A stretch of DNA of 8,915 nucleotides from an uncultured Methylococcaceae bacterium (lineage in GTDB: Bacteria; Pseudomonadota; Gammaproteobacteria; Methylococcales; Methylomonadaceae): assembly GCA_903873045.1 (NCBI GenBank), contig CAIQND010000461.1, positions 1 to 8,915 on the forward strand, given 5' to 3'. Every line of letters begins with the position of its first letter. The stretch's first letter is position 1. The notes below the pieces were generated by a model. That model did no database searches. It saw only the letters and a list, made by a program, of their open reading frames with translations, and was not told the DNA's origin. Positions 1-5,375 of this stretch are shown in pieces. The translations under genes were made by a program, and so were the position numbers.

Positions 1-26
1 GGGTTTGCAACCCCGACTGGAACGTT
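1..26. repeat. Possible edge of a dispersed palindromic repeat
   Basis: The window opens with a near-palindrome centred on TTGCAA and flanked by GGGT and CCCC, then GACTGGAACG. This looks like the end of a dispersed repeat cut by the window edge rather than coding sequence. Only one side is visible, so its extent is unknown. Confidence 0.25.
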
Positions 27-214
27 TAAAGACTTCACATTTCACAAAGCGTGATTGACGTGTATGCAAAACAACTATGCCAACTTTACTAATTCATGAA
101 GGCTTTAAATTTTTCTTTTATGCAAATGAACATGAGCCTAAGCACATTCATGTTATGAAAGGCGGTGATTTTGCTAAAATCGAATTAGCATCATTAAAAG
201 TTATTAACAATTAC

Positions 215-350
215 CAATACTTCGGACAGTTTTTATGAAATGACAATCCGTAGAAAGATAACTCTTTGAAAAACAACAACTTTAATCTTTTGAGTAAGAT
301 TTTTAAAACCATTTAAAATCAGATAGTTACAAAAACTGTCCGAAGTATTG
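215..350. mobile_element. 136-bp MITE with 20-bp perfect terminal inverted repeats
   Basis: The left end CAATACTTCGGACAGTTTTT (215-234) is the exact reverse complement of the right end (331-350). The element is flanked by direct copies of AATTAC (209-214 and 351-356), which is a 6-bp target-site duplication. The 96-bp interior is AT-rich with no ORF, so the element must rely on a transposase encoded elsewhere. A 6-bp duplication excludes the TA duplication of IS630/Tc1 elements. A transposase that leaves 5-6 bp (for example IS1634-like) is possible, but I cannot assign the family. The perfect repeats and duplication indicate a recent insertion. Removing the element plus one duplication (142 bp, not a multiple of 3) restores the DUF4160 frame. 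Confidence 0.92.
290..319 (+). promoter_or_regulatory. Possible outward promoter inside the MITE
   Basis: TTGAGT (290-295) and TAAAAT (314-319) are separated by 18 bp, giving 4/6 and 5/6 matches to sigma70 -35 and -10 boxes. The pair points toward the DUF2442 gene. The interior is AT-rich, so chance matches are likely, and this is weak support only. Confidence 0.3.
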
Positions 351-428
351 AATTACATGAAGCCAAAAGATATAAAGAAAGCTCTACTGATTGTGGCAAA
401 TCATAGCGTTGACAAGAGAGGAAATGGG

Positions 429-674
429 ATGAATATTTCAGTTAAAGGTAAAGCAGTGCATTTTGATGACCGTTATTTACATGTGGAACTTGAAGATGGC
501 CGCATAATATTGACTCCCATGTCATGGTACAAAGAACTGCAAGCGGGTACATTCAAACAACTGGCTAATTACCAATTTATTTGTCAAGGCACCGGCATAG
601 AATGGGCTGAACTGGATTATCACCTGAGCATTGAAAGCATGTTGTTGTCACAACTAAACCAAAAAGCTGCGTGA
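429..674 (+). CDS. DUF2442 domain protein (predicted antitoxin-like)
   Basis: An 81-residue protein matching the usual size and layout of DUF2442: N-terminal MNISVKGKAVHFDDRYLHV, then LEDGRIILTPMSW (residues 21-33) and the closing GIEWAELDYHLSIESML (residues 56-72). I chose ATG 429 because AGGA at 419-422 lies six bases upstream and because the domain begins there. A longer in-frame reading exists from TTG 348, but it only adds the tail of the interrupted DUF4160 gene and begins in the MITE end. DUF2442 proteins are commonly encoded next to DUF4160 and are thought to be the antitoxin-like partner, though this is a genome-context prediction. With its partner broken, this gene is an orphan. Confidence is high for the family and low for the role. 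Confidence 0.85.
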   Translation: MNISVKGKAVHFDDRYLHVELEDGRIILTPMSWYKELQAGTFKQLANYQFICQGTGIEWAELDYHLSIESMLLSQLNQKAA

Positions 675-701
675 CTGGACTACTTGGCTGGAGAACAAGC
701 C

Positions 702-896
702 ATGTTACAAGAGCAAATTATTAATGAAATCAATCATATTTCTAGCGAAAAACTTAGTGAACTTTATGATTTAATCCATCATTTTCGCTTGGGTTTATTG
801 TACGAACAACAGGAATTGAATACGAAAAAAGCCTATGCATTGCGCGGGTTAAAAATTCGTTATGACGAGCCTTTTGAATCCGTTGCGACACTTTAA
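702..896 (+). CDS. Small antitoxin-like protein (DUF2281/VapB-type tail)
   Basis: A 64-residue protein starting at ATG 702, with GGAG at 690-693 eight bases upstream. A TTG at 684 would add six residues but has no ribosome-binding site. The N-terminal half is a predicted helix of the kind found in DUF2281-like antitoxins (EQIINEINHISSEKLSELYDLIHHF). The C-terminal part, ALRGLKIRYDEPFESVA (residues 47-63), resembles the RG-x-x-x-Y-D-D-P-F-E-P-V-A tail common among small antitoxins that bind RelE/PIN-type toxins. The acidic-tryptophan ending usual after that motif is absent, and the protein stops at VATL. It begins 27 bp after the DUF2442 stop, so the two may be cotranscribed. No toxin gene follows. 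The product is hypothetical, and an antitoxin role is inference. Confidence 0.65.
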   Translation: MLQEQIINEINHISSEKLSELYDLIHHFRLGLLYEQQELNTKKAYALRGLKIRYDEPFESVATL

Positions 897-900
897 TAGT

Positions 901-939
901 CGTAACCCAACACATTCAAGCCCCAAATGCTGGGTTACG
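901..939. repeat. GTAACCCA-type palindromic repeat / hairpin
   Basis: CGTAACCCA (901-909) pairs perfectly with TGGGTTACG (931-939), and the stem extends by two more pairs after one mismatch. The following bases (to about 957, GCTATCGCCTAATCCAAC) allow an alternative hairpin with GGGTTA and fit a widespread dispersed repeat type. There is no T-run after the stem, so it is not a classical intrinsic terminator, though it could stabilise 3' ends between the small genes and prmA. Confidence 0.6.
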
Positions 940-990
940 GCTATCGCCTAATCCAACTTATAACCATCTTTTTAAAATAAATAATCTCAC

Positions 991-1869
991 ATGGCCTGGC
1001 ATCAAATTTCCGTTATCACCAATGAAGACACCGCTCCGCAACTGGCCGATTTTTTTAGCAATCTCGGTGCCGTATCCGTTACTTATATGGATGCCGAAGA
1101 CGAACCGGTTTATGAACCGGCTATCGGTGAAACCAAAATATGGAGCAACACGCAGGTTATCGCACTTTATGAGTTGGATGCTGATCCGGAACTGATAAAA
1201 GCCCAAGTAGCGCGACCGTTTAAGGAAGACGAGTTACACAACTGGCTGTATGAAGCGGTTGACGATCAGGAATGGGAGCGTGCCTGGATGGAATACTACA
1301 AGCCAATGAAGTTTGCCGACAAACTTTGGGTTTGCCCAACCGATCAGGAACAACACGAACCCGGTACGGTTTGCCTAACGCTAGACCCCGGACTTGCCTT
1401 TGGCACAGGCACGCATCCAACCACGGCTTTATGTCTGGAATGGCTGGCCAGTCACGACTTAACCGATAAAACAGTCATCGATTACGGCTGTGGTTCGGGC
1501 ATATTGGCGGTTGCCGGGATATTGCTGGGCGCTAAAGTTGCACACGCTGTCGATATTGATCCGCAAGCCATCACCGCTACCCAAAGTAATGCCTTAAAAA
1601 ACAATGTTCAGGATAAAATAAACTGCTATTTACCGGAACAATTTACCCCTTTACAAGCTGACATTGTGTTGGCTAATATTCTCGCCAAACCTTTAATAGA
1701 CATGTCTGAGCAGATTTGTAAATTAGTGGTTTCGGGCGGTCAACTGGTGTTATCGGGCATCCTGTACGAACAAGCCGAAGCGGTTATCAACGCTTACCAA
1801 CACGCCATCGCTTTTAATCCTTTGGTACAACAAGAAGACTGGATCAGACTGGATGGCATCAAGCGTTAG
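991..1869 (+). CDS. prmA: Ribosomal protein L11 methyltransferase PrmA
   Basis: PrmA trimethylates the alpha-amino group and lysine side chains of ribosomal protein L11 in the cytoplasm, using S-adenosylmethionine. The 292-residue length equals the usual size (E. coli 293). The N-terminal L11-recognition domain (about 1-115) begins with the typical MAWHQISV. The linker motif LDPGLAFGTGTHPTT (131-145) is a PrmA hallmark. Then come the SAM-binding motif VIDYGCGSGILAVAG (162-176), the acidic VDIDPQA loop (187-193) and the DIVLANIL motif (224-231) that replaces the NPP[YF] seen in other methyltransferases. No clear Shine-Dalgarno precedes ATG 991, but the start is fixed by homology. In Pseudomonas it heads the same prmA-dusB-fis-purH-purD order. 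The acetyl-CoA carboxylase genes accB-accC often found upstream are absent here and replaced by toxin-antitoxin debris. Confidence 0.96.
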   Translation: MAWHQISVITNEDTAPQLADFFSNLGAVSVTYMDAEDEPVYEPAIGETKIWSNTQVIALYELDADPELIKAQVARPFKEDELHNWLYEAVDDQEWERAWMEYYKPMKFADKLWVCPTDQEQHEPGTVCLTLDPGLAFGTGTHPTTALCLEWLASHDLTDKTVIDYGCGSGILAVAGILLGAKVAHAVDIDPQAITATQSNALKNNVQDKINCYLPEQFTPLQADIVLANILAKPLIDMSEQICKLVVSGGQLVLSGILYEQAEAVINAYQHAIAFNPLVQQEDWIRLDGIKR

Positions 1870-1911
1870 CACTTTGCTCCTGTCAAACTTACCCTACAAA
1901 AAATCATAACT

Positions 1912-3108
1912 ATGTCACTACCTGAAATTTATTTAAAAAAGAACGAAGACAAACGCCTGCGCAAAGGACACCTGTGGGTTTTTAGCAATGAAGTGGATAC
2001 TAAACGAACGGCACTTGAACAGTTTACCGCCGGTGATCTGGTACAAGTTAAAAGTGATGATGGTAAAGTCATGGGAACTGCTTACGTCAATCCTCAAACC
2101 CTGATTTGTGCACGCCTGTTATCAAGAAAGCCCAATCTAAAATGCGGTGCCAATTTTTTTAAAGAGCGCCTGACCACAGCCTTGGCCTTGCGTGAAAAAC
2201 TGTTTGATAAACCTTACTATCGCCTCGTTTTTGGCGAAAGTGATGGCTTGCCCGGCTTGGTCATTGATCGTTTTGGCTCGGTGTTGTCGGTTCAAATAAC
2301 CACCGCAGGTATTGAACAACGCAAAGAATCACTAATTGCCGCACTGGTTGAATTATTAAGTCCCGTTGCCATCATTTTAAAAAATGACAACAGCCAACGA
2401 GAACTGGAAGGCTTAAATCTGGAATCTGAAATTGCCTACGGTGAACTCCCTGATACAATCATCATTGAAGAAAATGGTGCGCAATTTAAAATAGATATTC
2501 TGGAAGGCCAAAAAACCGGCTGGTTTTATGATCATCGAAGCAGTCGCGCTTTGTTGGCAAGTGTTGCGAAAAAGCAGCGGGTACTGGATTTATTCTCCTA
2601 CACCGGAGCCTGGGGTATTCCGGCCGCACTGGCTGGCGCTTCTGAAGTCACTTGTGTAGATGCCTCTGAAGGTGCCCTGGCACTGGCCAAAGAAAATGCC
2701 CAGCTCAATCAGGTTGACGATAAAATGCATTTTGTGCGCAGTGATGTGTTTGATTTTCTAAAGCAGGCCCGCCTGGAAAACCAACTTTATGATATTATTG
2801 TCCTTGATCCACCTGCATTGGTTAAACGCAAAAAAGATTTTAAGCAAGGTTATGAAGCGTATCGTCGCTTAAATCAGCTTGCCCTCCAGGTTTTATCCAA
2901 GAACGGCGTTCTGGTGTCAGCATCTTGTTCTTACCACCTGAGCCGTGAAAATCTGCATGAGATTTTACGTTCTTCAGGGCGTCATATTGATCGGCATCTG
3001 GTATTTTTTGCAAGCGGTGGACAAGGGCCGGATCATCCAGTCGACCCTGCATCGCCTGAGACGGAATATTTAAAAACCTTTTTTTGCTCGGTCTCATCCA
3101 GTTTATAA
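1912..3108 (+). CDS. rlmI: RlmI-like 23S rRNA (cytosine-C5) methyltransferase
   Basis: A class I SAM-dependent methyltransferase of the YccW/RlmI family, which in E. coli makes m5C1962 in 23S rRNA. At 398 residues it matches the E. coli enzyme (396). The N-terminal PUA domain spans about residues 4-75 (KNEDKRLRKGHLWVFSNEV, then GTAYVNPQTLICARLL). A middle domain contains FGESDGLPGLVIDRFG (108-122) and GQKTGWFYDHRSSR (199-212). The Rossmann fold starts at VLDLFSYTGAWG (224-235). DPPALVK (299-305) is the substrate-base motif, and SASCSYHLS (336-344) carries the candidate catalytic Cys339. It starts 42 bp after prmA with no obvious Shine-Dalgarno and is probably in the same transcript. Family assignment is firm; the exact target base is inferred from homology. 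Confidence 0.88.
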   Translation: MSLPEIYLKKNEDKRLRKGHLWVFSNEVDTKRTALEQFTAGDLVQVKSDDGKVMGTAYVNPQTLICARLLSRKPNLKCGANFFKERLTTALALREKLFDKPYYRLVFGESDGLPGLVIDRFGSVLSVQITTAGIEQRKESLIAALVELLSPVAIILKNDNSQRELEGLNLESEIAYGELPDTIIIEENGAQFKIDILEGQKTGWFYDHRSSRALLASVAKKQRVLDLFSYTGAWGIPAALAGASEVTCVDASEGALALAKENAQLNQVDDKMHFVRSDVFDFLKQARLENQLYDIIVLDPPALVKRKKDFKQGYEAYRRLNQLALQVLSKNGVLVSASCSYHLSRENLHEILRSSGRHIDRHLVFFASGGQGPDHPVDPASPETEYLKTFFCSVSSSL

Positions 3109-3120
3109 AACCGTTGAGAC

Positions 3121-3312
3121 ATGGCTATGCCCACAATAGAATATAACAATTCATGTACTCTTTGCGGTCAACGAGCAGTTTTGAAGAGCTTTACCCTAAA
3201 CACAACAGACGGCTTGCTATGGTTTTGCTGCGCAGGCTGTCTTAGTATTTATCAGCTCCTTAATGAATACCAGGAAATACCATTAAGCAAACAAACATCA
3301 CCCAATAAATAA
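3121..3312 (+). CDS. Stand-alone cation-ATPase-type metal-binding domain protein
   Basis: A 63-residue protein with C12-x2-C15 and FCCAGC (C36, C37, C40) followed by LSIYQLLNEY. This is the layout of the putative metal-binding domain at the N-terminus of copper-type P1B ATPases such as CcoI/FixI (Pfam PF12156), but no ATPase follows: the protein ends 23 residues after the last cysteine. It may bind copper or zinc and act as a small chaperone or sensor; this is inference. It begins 12 bp after rlmI. ATG 3127 is an alternative start with better spacing to the weak GAG at 3116-3118 and would give 61 residues (MPTIEY). The next gene follows after 13 bp, so the two are likely cotranscribed. Confidence 0.75.
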   Translation: MAMPTIEYNNSCTLCGQRAVLKSFTLNTTDGLLWFCCAGCLSIYQLLNEYQEIPLSKQTSPNK

Positions 3313-3325
3313 GGATACCTAAAAA

Positions 3326-3853
3326 ATGAAAGCATGCGATTCCTGTTCCGGCCGTGCCGAGATCGGCAAAAATCATAAAAAAATTCCTGTTCTGCAAAGA
3401 GCGATAGGTCTGCTTCTTGTTTATTTACCAATACTGACCTTACCGTTTGTGTTTCTCAGCGCCTACCTGACTTACTATCACCTACGCATGATTGGCGGGG
3501 AAAATATTAAAACCTTGGCTGATTTTTTACCGGAGAGAAGCAGTCATCGCTATAACCTGAAAAACCAAATCACCATGGATGGTTCATTCAAATTCAGTTT
3601 GGCGCAATCAAAGCTGTACTGGATATTAAACTGTACTTGGTATTGCCCGGTTAGTGTTGCACTTTTTGAATGGCATGCTTATTTGGTCAAGATTGTTGAA
3701 AACTGGTGGTGTCCTTTCACTCATGAGAAAAAAGAAGGCTACAACAACGCCAAGATTGATAAATCATTCTGGCATATTTATCCAGAAGATATAGCCAAAC
3801 TGGAACCAGAAGATCGAGACAATCCAATCTGGAATGATTCGATTGAGAAATGA
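3326..3853 (+). CDS. Unrecognised cysteine-bearing membrane protein
   Basis: A 175-residue protein I cannot assign to a family. Its Shine-Dalgarno AAGGA (3311-3315) overlaps the stop codon of the preceding metal-binding gene, ten bases before ATG 3326, which argues for coexpression. A cytoplasmic-like N-terminus has CDSC (C4, C7). A long hydrophobic segment follows at about residues 24-50, with prolines at 35 and 40, preceded by basic residues. A second, weaker hydrophobic stretch rich in Trp and Tyr lies at about 97-125 and carries C103 and C107 (CTWYC) and C129 (WWCP). The C-terminus is acidic and soluble (EDIAKLEPEDRDNPIW). Paired cysteines next to a metal-binding-domain gene suggest metal or redox handling at the membrane, but that is inference from context. 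Confidence 0.75.
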   Translation: MKACDSCSGRAEIGKNHKKIPVLQRAIGLLLVYLPILTLPFVFLSAYLTYYHLRMIGGENIKTLADFLPERSSHRYNLKNQITMDGSFKFSLAQSKLYWILNCTWYCPVSVALFEWHAYLVKIVENWWCPFTHEKKEGYNNAKIDKSFWHIYPEDIAKLEPEDRDNPIWNDSIEK

Positions 3854-3857
3854 TTGA

Positions 3858-4028
3858 GGTTCAAGGGAAAAGGTCTAAGGTTCAAGGTAAAAACTGTCGC
3901 GTTACGTGGTGTTTACAACCCTGACCGACAACGATTGATTCTACGAGAAATAACCCGGATTTAAGCGATAAGGTAAATACGCGCACCCCGCTGGTTCCCA
4001 TTTAACCTTGCACCCTTAACCTTGAGCC
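3858..4028. repeat. 171-bp stretch bounded by imperfect inverted repeats
   Basis: The left arm (3858-3885, containing two GGTTCAAGG copies) matches the reverse complement of the right arm (4001-4028, AACCTTGCACCCTTAACCTTGAG region) at about 20 of 28 positions. The interior has no ORF. It may be an old MITE or two GGTTCAAGG-type repeats in inverted orientation. No clear target duplication was seen. The right arm ends six bases before the dusB start, so it occupies the place where a ribosome-binding site would be. Confidence 0.5.
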
Positions 4029-4034
4029 AGCCTT

Positions 4035-5018
4035 ATGCACATCGGCCCTTACCAGCTTGATAACAATCTGATTCTTGCCCCCATGGCAGGTATCAGCGAC
4101 CGTCCTTTCAGAGAATTGTGCAAACAACTGGGCGCAGGCTTAGCCGTGTCTGAAATGGTGGCATCTAATCCTGCTTTACGTCACCATAAACGAACGGTGT
4201 TAAAAGCGGATCATCAGGGGGAATCCGGTCTTCGTTCTGTGCAAATTTTAGGTACGGATCCTCAGCAAATGGCTGAGGCCGCCCTGTTTAATGCACAACG
4301 CGGTGCCCATATTATTGACATAAACATGGGTTGTCCGGCAAAAAAAGTGTGTTCAGTAGCCGCAGGCTCTGCGTTATTAAGAGACGAAGCGCTGGTTAAA
4401 AAAATACTCGATGCTGTCGTTAATGCCGTCGACATTCCGGTCACGTTAAAAATCCGTACCGGCTGGGATTTACACAATCGTAATGCCGTTCAAATCGCAA
4501 AAATAGCGGAACAATCAGGCATTGCCGCCTTAACGTTGCACGGCCGAACCCGTGCCTGTAAATTTAACGGGACAGCCGAATATGAAACGATTAAAAAAGT
4601 TAAACAATCAGTTAGCATCCCCATTATTGCTAACGGCGATATTGATTCGGCAGAAAAAGCCGACTACGTGCTGGCTACCACAGGTGCAGACGCCATTATG
4701 ATCGGGCGGGCCGCACAAGGAAATCCATGGCTGTTTAATGAAATAAGTTATTTTCTTAAAACCGGAAAAACCCTTGAAAAACCAACAGATTCGACTATTC
4801 ACAGCACCCTTTTGAGCCATCTGGAGCAACTATATAGCTTCTATGGAAATGTCAGCGGTGTTAGAATAGCCCGAAAACATATTGGCTGGTATTTTAAACA
4901 TCTGGGCACTATAAACCAGGATACAAAAAACAACATCAACCAAGCCACATGTCCTTCCCGACAACTAGTGCTGATTAATTCAGCATTTACTCTTTTATTA
5001 AACGATAGTGCTGCATAA
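4035..5018 (+). CDS. dusB: tRNA-dihydrouridine synthase DusB
   Basis: DusB is an FMN- and NADPH-dependent enzyme that reduces a specific uridine in the D-loop of tRNA to dihydrouridine. The 327-residue protein is close to the E. coli length (321) and has the typical start MHIGPYQLDNNLILAPMAGISDRPF (FMN-binding TIM barrel). It carries the catalytic cysteine motif INMGCPAKKV with Cys100 at the same position as in E. coli. KIRTGW (139-144), LHGRTRACKFNG (168-179), IANGDI (198-203) and MIGRAAQGNPW (222-232) complete the FMN and active-site signatures. The C-terminal helical tRNA-binding domain begins at about 240 and includes RIARKHIGWY (277-286). It is separated from fis by one base, the conserved dusB-fis operon arrangement. 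No clear Shine-Dalgarno precedes ATG 4035, where the inverted-repeat stretch ends. Confidence 0.96.
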   Translation: MHIGPYQLDNNLILAPMAGISDRPFRELCKQLGAGLAVSEMVASNPALRHHKRTVLKADHQGESGLRSVQILGTDPQQMAEAALFNAQRGAHIIDINMGCPAKKVCSVAAGSALLRDEALVKKILDAVVNAVDIPVTLKIRTGWDLHNRNAVQIAKIAEQSGIAALTLHGRTRACKFNGTAEYETIKKVKQSVSIPIIANGDIDSAEKADYVLATTGADAIMIGRAAQGNPWLFNEISYFLKTGKTLEKPTDSTIHSTLLSHLEQLYSFYGNVSGVRIARKHIGWYFKHLGTINQDTKNNINQATCPSRQLVLINSAFTLLLNDSAA

Positions 5019-5019
5019 T

Positions 5020-5304
5020 ATGAACGCGTCTCAAAACAGTGCTGAAATCATTAACATTAACAGCAAAAAAACCGTACTGTTGCCCTTATCTGCGTATGTC
5101 AAACAGGCCGTAGAACTCTATCTTTCGCAATTAAGCGGTCACGATGCCGTTGGTTTACATGCCATGGTTATCAGCGAAGTTGAAAAACCCTTATTGGAAG
5201 CAGCACTGGAACATTCTGGATACAACCAAACCAAAGCCGCCAAAACGCTCGGTCTGAGCCGTAGCACTTTACGCAAAAAACTGGATCAATACGGTATATC
5301 CTAA
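5020..5304 (+). CDS. fis: DNA-binding protein Fis
   Basis: Fis is a small nucleoid-associated homodimer that bends DNA and activates rRNA promoters and recombination. The 94-residue product from ATG 5020 is close to the E. coli length (98). The flexible N-terminal beta-hairpin region precedes the dimer helices (SAYVKQAVELYLSQL and ISEVEKPLLEAALEHSG). The C-terminal helix-turn-helix NQTKAAKTLGLSRSTLRKKL is strongly conserved and ends in YGIS. A GTG at 5008 would add four residues and overlap dusB by 11 bp. I prefer ATG 5020, one base after the dusB stop (TAA 5016-5018), where translational coupling would explain the lack of a strong ribosome-binding site. The dusB-fis pair is a conserved operon in gammaproteobacteria. 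Confidence 0.95.
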   Translation: MNASQNSAEIININSKKTVLLPLSAYVKQAVELYLSQLSGHDAVGLHAMVISEVEKPLLEAALEHSGYNQTKAAKTLGLSRSTLRKKLDQYGIS

Positions 5305-5309
5305 AGCCT

Positions 5310-5333
5310 GACAGGGCGAAGTTTAACCCTGTC
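5310..5333. terminator. Hairpin between fis and purH
   Basis: GACAGGG (5310-5316) and CCCTGTC (5327-5333) form a perfect 7-bp stem with a 10-base loop just after the fis stop. There is no T-run beyond it (CCGCCACTCTTT follows), so it may be a weak or Rho-assisted terminator, or an RNA-stabilising stem separating the dusB-fis transcript from purH. Confidence 0.4.
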
Positions 5334-5375
5334 CCGCCACTCTTTCACAAATCAATCCATCACCAAAAGGTCTGC

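Larger units (their letters stand above)
77..428 (+). pseudogene. DUF4160-type gene interrupted by a MITE
   Basis: From ATG 77 the frame encodes a typical DUF4160 N-terminus: MPT start, aromatic FKFFFYANEHEP, the HIHV motif (residues 23-26) and DFAKIELASLKV. At codon 46 (TAC, 212-214) a 136-bp inverted-repeat element begins. It adds seven foreign residues and a TGA at 236-238, leaving 53 residues. If the element and one copy of the duplicated AATTAC are removed, the frame continues exactly at 357 with MKPKDIKKALLIVANH, which fits the C-terminal helices of the family. The expected last dozen residues are not seen. Instead the frame runs on into the DUF2442 gene, so the tail may also carry a frameshift or small deletion. 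DUF4160 genes often lie beside DUF2442 genes and are regarded as predicted toxin-antitoxin-like pairs (from memory); the function is not established. Interrupted and probably non-functional. Confidence 0.8.

Noticed and set aside
55..82. Promoter for the DUF4160 gene based on TTGACG at 55-60
   Set aside because: No -10 box occurs at suitable spacing; the position falls on the start codon.
348..428. Upstream extension of the DUF2442 protein from TTG 348
   Set aside because: The TTG lies in the MITE end and the added residues are the tail of the interrupted DUF4160 gene. ATG 429 has its own AGGA site and matches the family start.
958..1206. Minus-strand ORF over the start of prmA
   Set aside because: It is antisense to a strongly conserved gene, with no recognisable domain or ribosome-binding site.
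2840..3097. Minus-strand ORF over the end of the RlmI-like gene
   Set aside because: It is a shadow of the conserved methyltransferase frame, without family resemblance.
5008..5019. GTG start giving a 98-residue Fis overlapping dusB
   Set aside because: ATG 5020 directly after the dusB stop is simpler. The four extra residues have no clear counterpart, although 98 matches the E. coli length by coincidence.
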